64,000 nt of DNA from Archilochus colubris. Lineage: Eukaryota; Chordata; Aves; Apodiformes; Trochilidae. A program made the position numbers and the translations under genes. The stretch is from assembly GCA_023079485.1 (NCBI GenBank), contig CM041092.1:13467127-13531126 (forward strand). Direction: 5' to 3'. Below the pieces are notes generated by a model that was not told the DNA's origin, searched no databases, and saw nothing but the letters and a program-made list of their open reading frames with translations. Shown here in pieces: positions 47,355 through 60,656 of this stretch (position 1 is the stretch's first letter; each line of letters opens with the position of its first letter).

Positions 47355-47440
47355 CTGAGCTCTAAGTTCCTCTGCAAACTTCCTATTAACATTGCATAAG
47401 TAATGTCACTTCTCTATGGCTAGTTTATTAGGTGGCATTT
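47355..47440 (+). mobile_element. MIR-like ancient SINE fragment (second)
   Basis: GAGCTCTAAGTTCCTCTGC, then AACTTCCTATTAACATTGC, then GTAATGTCACTTCTCTATGG and CTAGTTT follow the order of the MIR core (CTCTGCCACTTACTAGCTG...AAGTCACTTCTCTGTGCCTCAGTTT). The alignment is from memory and diverged, so this is weaker than the 9.1-kb copy. Confidence 0.42.
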
Positions 47441-48979
47441 GGTAGAGGAAAGAGAAAGGCCCAGTAAGGCTTTTAAAAGATGCATAAATTTAATATCTTT
47501 CTTGGATATGCTCCTGTCATTCTACTGAAGTTGATACACCAGTTATTTACTAAGTGAATGACCCAATATTCTTGTCCATTTGGAGTTCTGGTTTTCTTTT
47601 TACTTCTTTTATGTTCTTTAAGTCTATTTTTTGGTTACAGAGTTTGACAGGATGTATGTGTGTTATTTCTGCTAATTAGTGAAAACAAAGACAATTCTGG
47701 CTTCAACTGGCCAGGGATAACATTAAACTGGAAATAAGAAAAAGGGTTGAAGAGGCAAAATTTGTCCTGTAAACCACAGGCACTATCAGTGGTGAGCATT
47801 TGTTTTTCCATTGTGTGGGTAACTTGAATGCTTGACAGAACATGGGATCAGCTGATTTAGTTTAGCCTTGAGTTAAGTGAAGTCTGGCCTGTGCTGGGAT
47901 TTTCTGGGGATTTAATGAGTAAATATTTTTGCAGTCCATGGTTTTCACTGGTCTTCTAGGCTTACATTTATTCCTCAGGGAGTATCTCCCAGAAGACCTG
48001 GTTTCTTTCTCCTAAAGTACTCTGTGACCTTTTCTAACAGCAGCATGAAGTAAAAGAGCATTTGACTGTCCTCAACAGTAGCATAACACAGACTGCTAAA
48101 TGAATGGAATTTTAACTCTTTGCACTCTTGATTGTTTAGAAGTTTTTCTAGGAGTGTGGTGATGTTAGTTGTACCACCTGTGTTGCCAGGACATAGCCTG
48201 TTAGAGATACTAGAGTGCTCAGTTTTTTCTCTGCTGATCTTACTGCCTGATACTGGATCCTAAAAAGACCCTGGAGTCATGATGACAGTTGGGATAAGAA
48301 TAAAGAATGTGACCATATGCTGCATTTCTGTGTTACAAGATGCACTTGTAAAAACTTGGCATGGCTCACTTTGAGAACCAAGAACACTGGAGAAAGATAT
48401 ATCACTGAGAGATGAGAAATCTTACTTCTCTAACACACGATTGAAGCTCGTATCTCTGCTAGATGTGTTTTCATCTTATCTACAAACTTGTGCTATGCTA
48501 CACAGCTGTCAGTTATCAGTGGCATATCTACAGAAAAGCTGAAGTTCTGGCTTTTAGGCTATCCTGAAGTAGCTTTATGCTACCTCTGATCTGATGAAAG
48601 ATGACTTCCTTGGTTCTTTCTACACACTTTGTCCTTGTGGCCTCCCAGAGCATGGACAGCTGCCTATCTTTTAACATTACCAACCTCTCCAATCTGTTCT
48701 GTGTGCCTCTTTGTTTAATAGGATTAGAGGAACAGGAAATGCAGTGTATTCTTGTGGAGAGACCATTTTCAGCATTTAGCTTAGCAAAGCCAGTCATATT
48801 TCTTGCTTAAAAAGTCATGCAGATTGATAGAGGTGAACCAACTTCTGTTTTCAAAAAAAAAAAAAGAAAAAAGGAAAAAAAAATAGTTAAAATTCAGGCT
48901 TTTGGAACAGCCTCTTTATAATGACAGACAAACCAGGATCCTGAACTGTAATCAATGAACTGACTTGTTCACCGTATTA
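47441..48979. other. Unique sequence, no gene recognised
   Basis: An A-rich tract at 48853-48883 is the only simple repeat. Frames of 89 codons (minus, 48528-48797) and 69 codons (plus, 48601-48810) overlap each other on opposite strands and have no domain. Confidence 0.55.
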
Positions 48980-49920
48980 GCCACATGCAACAGACAGGCA
49001 TCAAAATGACATCCTGATAAATCATTCATACCTTATAAATGCATTTGCATCACTTTATGCTGATACATAAATGCATGAGCCCTTAATTTAATCTGATGTC
49101 ACTCTCCAGCCTGAGTTCTGGTCTCCCATGCTCCTACAGCTACTGTGAGACAGGGCAAATGCCATCGACCAGAGAAGAATGAATAGCACACTGTATTTCT
49201 AGAGCAGGTATAATTACCATTTTGTGTGCCAATTAATATTGGATTAAAAAAAACAGACATGCACCAAAGGTACCAATTTATTATTTAAAAGCCCCCCAGG
49301 GTATCTTCTGACATGGATTGGTGCTATAGCAAAGCAGACGCATGAAAGCAGCTGAAAGCAGACAAACTGTTAAGCAGCATTTAATCCTTTATGCATGTTT
49401 TATACAGAAACAAATTGGAATGTGTAGATCAATGTCCTCCAGCTGTTTTTCAAACCCCATTCTGCCTTCATTAAAGATTTAGGGAGGAAGTTTCCAAACA
49501 TAGCTATGATATCGGGGAAAAAAACAGGATAAGGACTTTTTTCTTTTTTCCCTGAGAGGTTTTCTTAAAACCACCACTGCCTCTCACTTCAGTAGTAGTA
49601 CATTGTAAAGTGTTCCTTTGTCACTGCAGCCTGCACATTAAATCCTTTATATAGTCATGTCTCTTAGTGTTGAGTCCTGTTAATTAGACAAAAGATATAA
49701 CTCCCTGATAAAGTGTCCTAGGAGAGAGTCAATTTGGCCACATCTAGTTCACACGGGATGCATAAAATGGCAGGATCAAATCAATTCCATGTAAACTTGG
49801 CCTGTTTTCAATGACGTAGTGTGCTATGGCTTCTTGAACATTTATTTTAACAGCCACAGGGAGAATTAATCAATTTAATTGGGAGGAAGGATTTTCAATG
49901 TACTCCTTCTTGTCATTAGA
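48980..49920. promoter_or_regulatory. Candidate conserved enhancer-like block
   Basis: This roughly 940-bp stretch has no recognised interspersed repeat, no open frame of note, balanced composition and a high density of developmental transcription-factor words. These include an octamer ATTTGCAT (49043-49050), ATGCAT words, TAATTA-type and ATCAATTTAATT homeodomain words (49213-49218, 49868-49880), a CRE-like TGACGTA (49812-49818) and TGATAAAT/TGATAAAG. Deeply conserved vertebrate non-coding elements have this texture. I cannot show conservation from one sequence, so this is an inference to be tested. Confidence 0.25.
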
Positions 49921-51840
49921 GGTCCTCACTAAAAGGGAAAAATTTGGTCTCAAGACTGAGATGGACCAGAGTGGGATGAAACGAGGGTGTTGGTGGCCTG
50001 CTCAGAATTGAGGATACTGGCTTTAAAAGGATACTGCCTTTGCAGTTACATCTTTATTCTTTCCTATAGGCCTTTTCCTCTCCCAGCCTCATGATACTTT
50101 TGGGTTTCAGAGTAGTAGCTGTCATAGCCAGGTCTCTATTACACCTGCCAGAAGGCTTTTAGGAATAAATAGATCTTGTGTCTTTGGCTGTACTGCTTTT
50201 GGCTTTCCTAGGCACATGCTGATTGTAAGGCCTGAAAGCTGAAACTTCTCCCATCTAATTGCACAAACATAAAAGGACAAATGCGGCGACTTGCTAAGAC
50301 CTTCTGGCAGGTCATAAATTCTTGTATCCTGGCTCCTTCATCCATTAGCACATACCTTTGCCTTCACCACATCCCATTAAGAGCAGCTTGAGTTTTCTCA
50401 TTTTACTTCCTCCATTTGTGTGTGCTGAAGACACTTAGCACTGTCCTAAAACCCCTGTTAGGAAATACAATGTCATCCCTTCCTTCCCTGTGCAATCTCA
50501 TCCCTTCCTTCTGTCACAGAGAACAGTGTCCCTGCCACACTTCAAACCTGGCATGAATTTTAGAGTTAGATCTTTTACCTGGCTTCTGCCTGCCCTGAGT
50601 TAAATGGGCTGCCACAATGCCAGATGGGGTTGTTTCTTGCTTTGCTATTACTTGGCTCCCTCAAACATGCAGAACAGAAAAATACCACTTCCACAGCAAA
50701 AGATGAGCTGGGATTTCCACTCTGTGTGCCTTGAATTTAGATTCCTGGGACCTGATTATTTAGAGGTGTTTGCAGCAGCACTGTAAAGTCAGCGAGTCTT
50801 GCAGATGTTCAAAAGCTGTAAAAATCACCCAGACACAAGCACTTAGAGACTGGCAACTGAAAGCCCTTTCAGCAGCTGCTGTTAGATGCAGCTCTCATTT
50901 ACCCTTTACTCCTACACTAAGGTTATTGCTATTTAAAATTAATATATAGCTGTTGTATCACAGACCTGTAGGGGACAGAGTTTCGTATTGGGTGGTTCCT
51001 CTGCACAGGAGGCTTGCAGAGCACTGTGAGGTGAATGGCTCCAAAGGAATGTAAGAGATTATTAGAGCATTCAGCCTGTATTATGTGTTCCCAGTGCATA
51101 AGCAATCCAGCCTTCCTAGCTGGAGAAATTAAAATGTAAACACAAGATGCTGCTTTGCTACATTCACATCTGGTGTTGGGGCTGGTGTTTTCCTGTGAAT
51201 ATTTTCAAAACAGCCAGATTGTTCAGAACAAAATTGCAAATACCACATCTGCTCCCTGAGGCCTCTGAGGCTCTAGCACCCGGATGAAGGCAAGTAAAAG
51301 AAAACTTGGCAGCACATGATAAAGAATCAAGAAATCTAGGAAAATACAGCTAAAAGCACTCTGGCTGGTTTTACATTAGGAAGAAGTTGCTTTCTGACAA
51401 CAAAAGTTGCATACCTGAAATCTCCAAAGTATGAGATTTCTTGACCTTTATTATATTCCAGCTATGTTGAATAATGTAATTTACATCTCATTTATATAAC
51501 TTCACTTGAGGTGTGGAAGTGAGGATAAATATTAGCTGAAAATTCTGGGAACATTTTCATTCACTAAAAGTTCCTTCAGAACATCTCTGTGGAACACAGA
51601 GACTTCTGTATATCTACCTGTCTATCTGTTTATCTATCTATGTACAGATACAAGTAGTCATCACTGAAGTGCAGTTATTGATTCCCACTAACTAAGACAG
51701 TGATAATAAATGAGGAATTTACCATCAAATAAGGGATATGTCATTTGTCTTGCATTGTTTTCTGCTGATTTGCAGTCAGCGAGTTGATCTGTCTTCCAAG
51801 TCATCCACAAAGTTGGAATTCCTTCTTTTCTTGCTTCCAG
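49921..51840. other. Unique, high-complexity sequence, no gene recognised
   Basis: Continues the repeat-poor texture of the preceding block to about 51300, with TTTAAAATTAATATATAGC (50932-50950) and TATTTTCAAAACAG as AT-rich complex words. A TTCC-rich near-repeat (TCATCCCTTCCTTC at 50472-50485 and TCATCCCTTCCTTC at 50500-50513) and a degenerate TATC repeat (51611-51645) are the only simple elements. Confidence 0.45.
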
Positions 51841-51867
51841 GCTGCAAGGACTCTGCCCTAAAACCAG
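51841..51867 (+). other. Microexon-like segment, 27 nt
   Basis: A strong acceptor (CCTTCTTTTCTTGCTTCCAG, 51821-51840) is followed by 27 nt ending in CCAG and then GTAATT, a good donor. The length is a multiple of three. Two of three frames are open (one reads LQGLCPKT, another CKDSALKP) and the third has a stop. In-frame 27-nt microexons are known in neuronal and muscle genes, but I do not recognise either peptide. A chance pairing remains likely without transcript or conservation evidence. Confidence 0.22.
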
Positions 51868-54800
51868 GTAATTTATAGATGCCTCTTTCCCACTCTTTTG
51901 TCAGGTCTCTTTGCAATAACCTGGAGATCAAAGAATGAAAATGTAATTTCTCACAGATCTTCTAGCAGGATTAAAAAAAAAAAAAAATTAAAGAGAGAGA
52001 GAAAGCTGCCTGTAATTTACCTCCTCACTGTATGAAAGTTTCACCCATATTTACCAGTGATATATCTGGATAGTGCTGCATGTTCACAGGGCTATTAATA
52101 GAAGCTGGCTTTAGTTGAACCTTAGTGAGAAGTGATAATAAAAAAGACTTGAGGAAGTCTACAGAGTACAGTCTGTGACTGCAGAGATACTTATAAATCC
52201 ATGTGAGCAGGCTTGAATTCTCAACATCCTCTCAGTGTTAAAATGGTCTACATCTTAGCAGCTGCAACTGAACCCAATAGACCACTGTAGAAATCAGGAT
52301 GACCCAGCTGATGAGGAGTCCTAAATACAAGCTGTACAGTGCAGGCAGTGCTGTGCCTTGTGTTGGCTTAGTATCGCCAGGGAACCCCCAGTACACTGAA
52401 GTGATGACCCTAAGCTACAATGAATGTAGAGACTCTGCTCATGGCTGTGGGCATTTGTGAATTTGGGCCTGAATGTCAATTCAAGACCACTTTGGATAGA
52501 GCAGACTAATACGAAGACTCAGGAGTTCAGTCTATTTTCATAACTGATAGATAAATAGGGCTTTTCTCCACCAGGAGTGCCTGTAAACATGCCCCTTGTG
52601 GTGTCCTCTTGATTCAGCTTTTAATAGAAATGACTTTTTGGAATCCAAATAACACTTTATCAAAAGTGGGGCAGGACTGAGATGCTCCATTCTTAATAAC
52701 TAGATAACTTCCTTATCTTAAACCAAACTCTTGTTTCCAGCTGTGGATTATCAGCTTTCTGTGGTTGATCACTTTTGTTATTACAGTAATTCCCAGTGCC
52801 ATAATAAGTATTTTGACAAAAATGACTTTGATTCTTTGTAGGACTGGATGCATTTTGTTGCATGCCAGAGATAGTATTGTATAGATAGTGAAGTTCCGTT
52901 TTTAACAGGCACTCCTTTGATTGCACAGGCTGTAAGCTGTCAGTTTGGATTTTCTGAGACACAGAAAACACAGAAAATGAGTCCAAGATATGCTTTCAAG
53001 TGATTGTTATCTGAAGTAAATAAACACAAAATGGCCACTAAATATATATATAAAAACATAAATTAATCCAATCTTAAAGGCTATAAATAAGCAATCCCTA
53101 CAAATGCTTCTCCATCTTTAGCCAAAATCAAATAAGCAAGCAAAGAAAAGCTGTTTCTGTATGACTGCAGCAGTACTCTACTTCCCTCTTCCTGGGTAAG
53201 ATGATAATTTTTCCTGTGGTATTAGAGTGTCTCTTGTGGAAATTTCAGGTAATTATGACTTAGTATGAATAAACCTAGAAAATGCAGGAAGAAATTACTA
53301 CAAAGTTTAAAAATTGTTGCTGAGAGCAAATGTCAGATTGTCTTTATCCCTTTGTCTCGTCTTATGTCTTATTCAGAGAAAAAAAAGAATATAACTGAGG
53401 AGTTTCTTCAGATAATTTACAGGCCTTTTCCTTGGGTGTCATCTGAGGGAAGAGTCTGCATGAATCTAGAAGTGATGAATAGCTTTGCATTTCAGCCACT
53501 GTATCCTTACATGAGCCCTCTGGAGTGAGCAAAATGTGTTGGAAGGTGGCAGCATGTGATATGCAGATGTATATGCAGATGCAACCATCCACAAAATAAC
53601 CTTTTTTTGATTAACAATGGCTCTGCAGGCTTTGAAATTTTCTTCTGAAGTGATCTACTGGTGCAATAGTGACACAGAACCAAAGGGGCAAAGCAAAAAG
53701 CAGGAAGACAACTCTGCCACGCTTAAGGCAAAAAACCAGTCTGCCTCTCTGTGGGTGTCCCTGTCTAGCTCTGTCCTTCTGTAAAGAGCATCTTCTGAAA
53801 TTTCAGACTTAATATCTTCAGTTATTAAGCCAAAGTTGATTCTCAACTGTTCACAGGCCTGGGAACTGAAAGGAGTATAAGCCATCATCTGTATTTGCTT
53901 CATACTGCAATTGGTCACAGACATCTCACCTCCTTTGGCCACGTGAAGCATATTGATATCCCCGATGCATGTCCTGATTCTACAATTTCTTTCTCCTTTT
54001 TCCTCTGCTAACTCTAATCTTTACTATGAAGGTCACTGTCGCTCCACTTGTGCTAAATGGCAGTCAGGAATGTAATGAAAATAAAAGTTATATAAACTTC
54101 ATAAAAGTGAGAAAGCACCTGGTATTATCACATCTTGCTTGCATTGTGCATTCTCTGTCAACAATCCATTAAATTGCTCATAGTCTGAATAGCAGATTTA
54201 AGTATAATCTCCTTCTAAAGTATATCTCTGGCAAAACAAACCCAGAAATCTGTATTTGCTGGATTGTTGCAAGGACAACAATTCTGCAGTTAAGATCTAA
54301 ATCTCAAAAAAACAGAATTTAAGAGTCAAGCCTTGTCAGGAATATATAAGCATATTTATTCATTAAACTTACAGATAATCTACCTTTTGAATAAATGCCT
54401 TCAGACACAGATATGAAGTAATTTAAATGTAACTGAATGAACCTCAGGTATCAAAAGAGAGTACACAAAAGTAAAAAAGCATAGAGAAAAGGTCAGATAA
54501 TAAAACCAAATTTTATAACAGCTGTAAAGTAACCATTTCAGTGAATCAGTATTAAAACCTGCTATTTATAACGATAATAGTTAACATTTAAGTTCAATGT
54601 GATGGTCAGTCAGTAGCTGATTTTTGAAAAAAGCCAACCTGGCAATAATTTTTGTGAGATTTAGAGTTTAGAATTTGGGATAGTAAGAGATGCAATTGAA
54701 GTTGTTTTCTCAAAACCGAAGAAGAGAGAAGTCAGTGGAAGAATGAGGTATAAAAACCAGGACTGCATGATTTCTACTTTTGTATTCTTTCACACAGATC

Positions 54801-55080
54801 TCTCTACTTATCTTTTAATAGAAAAGCCATTATAAAATATTGAAGTAGATAGTCACTCTAGCTATCCTTTCAAATGATTCAGCTCTCCATATTCTGTTGA
54901 ATGCAAACAGTTTAACTTGGAATAGTGGCCTCAGGGAATATCCAGAAATCAGAAATTATCTGCCCTCATATTATCTGTATTGGTTCTTAATAGTAAAGGA
55001 TTGGGCTCCCAACTTTTCTTAGCTGCAGTTTTTTCTGACTTGAAATTCAAAGTCACAGCACTTGAGTGCCTTTAGTGTTA
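51868..55080. other. AT-rich sequence, no gene recognised
   Basis: A compound A15 and (GA)n tract lies at 51973-52004. Frames of 97, 87 and 98 codons (minus 52693-52986, plus 53265-53528, minus 53655-53951) have no domain. No transposon is recognised. Confidence 0.55.
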
Positions 55081-55149
55081 AGAAGCCTGTTTTTTTTTTT
55101 TTTTTTTAATTTATTTACCTCCAGTATCAGCTTGTTTCCCACAGAAGCC
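55081..55149 (-). mobile_element. Tiny poly(A)-tailed retroposed insertion (candidate)
   Basis: AGAAGCC occurs at 55081-55087 and again at 55143-55149. Between them lie a run of T (about 55090-55107) and AATTTATTTACC. On the minus strand this reads about 35 nt of sequence, then AATAAATT, then a poly(A) run, all flanked by a 7-bp direct repeat, which is the layout of a LINE-mobilised, severely 5'-truncated transcript end. The polyadenylation signal is unusually close to the tail and the source is unknown, so chance is possible. Confidence 0.3.
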
Positions 55150-55549
55150 ACCTGCTGCTAGACATGAGAAAGTCTAGAAAATGTTTGTGATTCTAACTCA
55201 GCATGAGAGACCTATGAAGTACCTGAGACCATAGCAATAGCAATCTCTCTTCTGCATCAGTCCTTGGAGCCAAATTCAAGAGGGTATGAATTTCCGTCTT
55301 GAAAATCACTGTGAAGCTGCTGAAGGTGAGGGTGGATGCAGGCAGTACAGGGAAGCTTTCACTTACACAGCCAGGACATGAACACCAAACCATCACAATG
55401 TGACAAAACCTTCACTCATCCTTCAGCTCTCTTCATCATGCTCTCAGCTCCCTCTGCACTTCATGTTTTCCCAGGAAGCTTTCCCCAGCAAGGGCAGGTT
55501 TTAGCAGGCATAAGTAAAGGAGAAGTGAAGTCTGGCTAGAGCTGGACAT
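55150..55549. other. Unique sequence, no gene recognised
   Basis: Overlapping 67-codon frames on both strands have no domain. Nothing else is seen. Confidence 0.5.
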
Positions 55550-55645
55550 AGACTCATAGAATCATAGAACGGGTTGGGTTGGAAGGGACCTTAAAGATCT
55601 TCTAGACTCAGCCTTCCTGCCATGGTTAGGGATGCCCACATGCAG
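55550..55645 (-). mobile_element. CR1 LINE fragment, extreme 3' end (about 95 bp)
   Basis: Opens GACTCATAGAATCATAGAAC (terminal octamer repeats), then GGGTTGGGTTGGAAGGGACC, TTAAAGATCTTCTAG and CCTGCCATGG, close to the avian CR1 3'-end consensus. It ends near 55645, so it is an extreme 5' truncation. Sense strand is minus. Its good match suggests one of the younger copies here. Confidence 0.9.
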
Positions 55646-58600
55646 CCTGAGCCAAAGAGTGAGTGTCTGCCCGAAAGATGCCCAGTCTGAGCCTCTCAAA
55701 CAAGCTACTGTTGGAGTGAGTGGGAAGAGAAAGGCATTATGTGAAAAGAGCCATCACGTCTTAAGCTAGGGGTCTTCCAGCAGTGAAAACCCTCGCCTAC
55801 CATGTCTCAGCTCACTCACTAAACGAACAGCAGAAAGTGGTTTCCTGTGATGCAATTGCATTTTAGATGGGGTGAATGTTACTGAAACATTTTCCATGCC
55901 ACAAAAAACTTTGGAATTTAAAAATAATAATAATAAAAAAAAATAGTCCTTAAAGTCATGCTCTCTTTCCCCCTTTGGAGCTGTCTGTATCATAAAGAAG
56001 TTCCACTCATTCAACAGCCAAAAGAAAGCTTTGACTCTCCTCTTTCACTGTAGCCTTGAAGAAGTACAATTTGGATCTAACTTTGTCATTTCAATACATG
56101 CCTTGAGATCATTTTCACTTTCTCACCTTCTGCTTATTATCTAATACAGCAGCCAAGGTGCCTTCACAGCTCCCAGGTGCAAAGCTATCTGAAGCCCAAT
56201 TCACTCCTTCCTTTCAAAAACACCTTAGAAAATTTTCCCCCTAAACTTAAAAAAATATTGAGCACTTACTGTAAGAAGATGCAAGTGGTGTATTTCTCTT
56301 GGACTAAAACTGCACTGTCCAGCTCCTTTCAATGCACCTAATTTCTGGACAGAATCTAGCACCAGCAAAAAGAACATTAAAAAGACACATAAGGCTTGAC
56401 TTTGTTTGAATTGCTGGATGATTGATCTTGGTTTTTATCTTACATCTTTAGTGTCATTACTGAACAGGCACAAATTGTATTGTGAAATCATCTTTTTCAC
56501 TCAGTAGTCTCATCAGTTTATGCGTTTTCCATAAGCAATTTTTTAAAGCTAGAAAGTACACTTTTTTTCCCTTTCCTTTCTCCTATTTCTTCAGCTGGTC
56601 TGAAGGATAAACAGGTTTTAAAATTGAATAAATTTTGAAGGCAGAAGTAGGAATTTGCATTTTTATTGGTTTTTTGTTTGTTCCTGTGGTTGTTTCCTCT
56701 TCTTCATTATAAATGACTAAGTTACTTTTATGTAGCAAACATGATTTTTTTGCCTGGCTAGCCTGGTTTTTGCTATCACCAAAGAAAAATTTGCAATCTT
56801 AGGTTTCTTCTTGCTTTGGTCTTCTAACCTGTTGCATATGGAAATTTTAGAATTACAGGTTTACATGAGATTTTTCTTTCGCTAATCTACTGAGACTGAG
56901 TTAATGTACCTCCCCTTTTTAACTAGCTTTCATTTATATTTGATGAGAAACTGTGGGAGGGGGAGTATTTCATGTTTCACATAGAAATACTAGCAACTAA
57001 TAAAAAAAAATAGCACAACAGAAAGAACAGGGGAAAGAGTATTGTGTAGTTCTGTTTCTACTTATTTCCAGACTAATTTATTTCTAATTAAGAGGAGAAT
57101 AGAAAGTGTCCATGGTAACAATACTAACTCTACTTATAAGAGGTTACAGAGAGCACTTGCCCCTGAAGGATATATATATTTTGGCAATTAGGTTTTCTTT
57201 CTTTTATGGATTCATAGTATTTGCAGTGCCTTATGAATCTGATCATCTTTTTTGACCCAGCTGTTGACATCAGTGTTGTTACCTCAGGGGTCATTCCTTG
57301 TAACACAACTGTAAAGAAAGGTAGTACAGAAGATTTACCGTTTGATAAGTGCAGATTTGATAAATAGAATAAATAACTGGCCTCAGCTTCATTATCCATG
57401 GTCAGTATCCTCAGAACAGACATCTCCTGAGTCTAGTGCTCAGCTGCATTTGGGATTGAGGGTCTTTGCTCATCACTGCAAGCAACAGAGTGGTGTAAAT
57501 TATTTCCACAGACTCCTGTCTTAATGTGTCATCTGAAAGGACTCTCTCAAAAGGCACTCATATGGCTGTGTGCCTTAGTCTCTGTGACAAGTAACAAGGA
57601 GAAGAGGTGATAAAAAAAGCAGCATGTTGAACTAAAAAAATACTAAACTCTCTGGCATAGTATCAACACATAGATAGAGTGTCACAGTTTCCTCTCTGGT
57701 ACTACTGTCAAATAGTTTACGTGTGAAGCTGCACCATCCAGTGCTTATAAACTGGTTTGGACTTAAAGAGACTTTTAGTTCCAGCTTTTACTCTGAATTT
57801 CTATATGAACAGAGACAAGTGACCAAACTCCTTCTGTCATTATCCTATTTGGATCAAGTTTAATTAAGTATGGGGATCTTTCTTAATTATATCCTCAGCT
57901 CAGATCTCACCTGAACCATCAGATTCTAACATGCTAGAGAAAGCAGGGAGGTGAAAGACACAAGGGCGTTAGAGCACTGAATTGTCCTAAGATTTGTCCT
58001 TGTAAATTTATTTACTAAATAGCTGCAATGAATCTCCGATGTTAGGACCCACAACTGAGAATACTGGAAAATGCTTAAGTGGTCTTTCTCAGCACACACT
58101 GCTTTGTGGGTTTTTTCCAGTGCCTACACTAGCACTTTCTCCATTGCCATTCTTGCTTTCCAAAGGCAGAACAACACTTTTACCTTAAAACTTTCTTACC
58201 TCCACTGAGCTGCATGGAAATTTATTTTCCAAGAAATACATAAGTGTTCGCAGACCTCAGAGTCTTAAAGCACACCAGTCTCATGAGTGATGGTGGAAAG
58301 AAAATAAAAATTTTACTGCTTGATTACCCACATAAAGGTTTTTGGAAAAAAATATCCATGAGTTTTTAACTTCAATTGAAAAAACATTCATTTAAAAGAA
58401 CATAACCACATTACATGATTGTGTATAGACAGTGAGTAGAGAACAGCATTTCAAATTCAAAATGCAGATAGATAGACTGAACATTACTGTTTGGATTAGC
58501 ATTTTGTTCTGTTATCAGTTATTAGCTATTGATATTGAAAGTTTTATGCACTCATAAAACCACACATACTCATACACATATGGAAATATATGAGCTATTT

Positions 58601-60656
58601 CCTTCTTTATTCAGTAACAAAATAACACATTTGTTTCAAATTATGTCTGTAGAAGGAGTCACCAGACTTCATTAGTACACCCATTCCCACCCAGAAAGGT
58701 TGACTAATTCTACACATGAACTGTACAGTGTGAAACTATTGAAAGCTTGCTCATAGGTGCTAAGAAATTAATAAAAGGGAAAGCAAGCAGTAGATTTTCT
58801 TTTTAAGACAGCCAAGACTGAGCAAACAGAATAATCACAGTTGATATTGTTTGCAGGTTCTCTTAAAATGCAACTAATTCAGCTTTGTCAAATGTATAGA
58901 AACTTGAAAAAAATAAGATTAAAAAAGACATTAGGGTGAAATATTTAACAGATAATTTCAGTCTCACGGTAGGAAATCTTTATATGCACCTCTTGTCTCA
59001 TATTGCTAGCAACATTATGCCTTTATTTGTGTATGATGTATTTTTTAGGCTTTTGGGGTAATTTTAATGCCTATTTCATAATTTATGATATATGGGGTAT
59101 AATAGTGTACTTTTACTCATTTTTGGAAAAAAAAAAAAAGAGCCTTTGAAGAGCATTGCATCTCTTGATTAGCATTTGCTATGCCTAAAAATTAAATCAT
59201 GACATTTATTGAATTATTAATTTAATGACATTTTTAGAAACTTAATTTGATTTTCCCTAACATTAGGAAACTTTGCCCAGGATGCTCAAAGGAATTCAGG
59301 TTTCTAACTTCCAATTTCACTGTCAGAACTGGCTAGAAGAGTTTACCCAGCTCAGTTTAAATGAGTAGCAGGTTCACAGTCTATTTAAAATATCTAAGAT
59401 ATTAATCAGAATTATTTAGTGGATATGGTTTTAGAGCTTTAAATTCCTCTTAAAAGAGACAGTCTCTGCTGCAGTCCTTTGTCACTATGGATTATATGTA
59501 TGAATTCTTCAATGTAAATATTGCTCACCTTGAGGCATTGGGGTAACTTGAAAAAAAAACCTGGAAAAATTGGAAAAGTACAAAATTTCTCTTTATCAGT
59601 TTTAAATTTTCATAGGATTTTTTCAAATGTGTGTAATGTTTTCTAAGTGAAATGGTTTTGTTTCTCTGAACTGACAGAATATTTAGAAATTCCTCCAGCT
59701 GAAGCTTTTTAAAAAATAGATGTTCATACTAGAAAACTTTTCCTGCAGATCAAGCAAAGCAGTTCAGTCTCCCCAAAATGTGTATGTGGGAGGAAGATTT
59801 GGCTGACTGGATGTATAAGTCAGGTTTCAAAATTATTGCTGAAAAGAAAACTATTGTAAATGTCTGCTCCCTAATATTGCTCCTGATGACTGTTTTTTAA
59901 GCTGTATTTGAGACAGTTTTCCACATTGTCACAATATTAATAAGAGTATAGTTGAAAGAGAGTGGCAATCAGCCTGGCCTGTAAGTACCCAGGATCCTGG
60001 GCAAATATATAGGCTTCCAGACATGGCTGATTTCCATGGGTTTATTAATTGCTTCTATTTTGAAGTCCAGTTTTTCTGAGACTAATGTGTCTATAAAAGT
60101 TCCTCTCTGATCTTTGCATTATAAGCTTGATGTATACAGATAGAAAAGAAGGACTTGCAGATTGGAGTTTTATGTCATTTCAAGACACCCTTAATGCCTC
60201 ATTCCAGCTCTTGTTTTGAAGAAACGTAGTGGTTTTAAATAACAAATCAGTTCCTGTAACACTTGAAAAATTTGTTATGTTTGTACTAAGGTCAAGCAGC
60301 ACAACACTGTAGTTGACAAAATCAGTGTAGATCAGTTGTCTTCAACTGAGTGGTTTTTAAGTGATGTCTGCCTCCACGTTTCCTACTATACATCACAGGC
60401 TTGCCAAATTATAGCTATTTTTCTATCCTAACTTTCTCATTCTCTGTCATTGATGTTAAATAATTAGCTGCTTACCCAGGATGGCTTCACAAGTTTGATA
60501 AAGTTTAGTCAGTCCATGAAAGAAATAATAGTGATATGACTTATCTGTAACAATATAAGGAACTGTGCATTCATTGCAATGTACATATCAGTGTGTGGGG
60601 CTGAATACCGACCAATAATCTGCTCATTTACTTATATAGCTGCTCTTCCAGCACAT
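55646..60656. other. AT-rich sequence, no gene recognised
   Basis: An (AAT)n/A-rich run lies at 55918-55943 and a poly(A) run at 59127-59140. No exon, RNA gene or transposon is recognised. Frames of 60-97 codons have no domain. This is one of the most uniform parts of the window. Confidence 0.55.
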
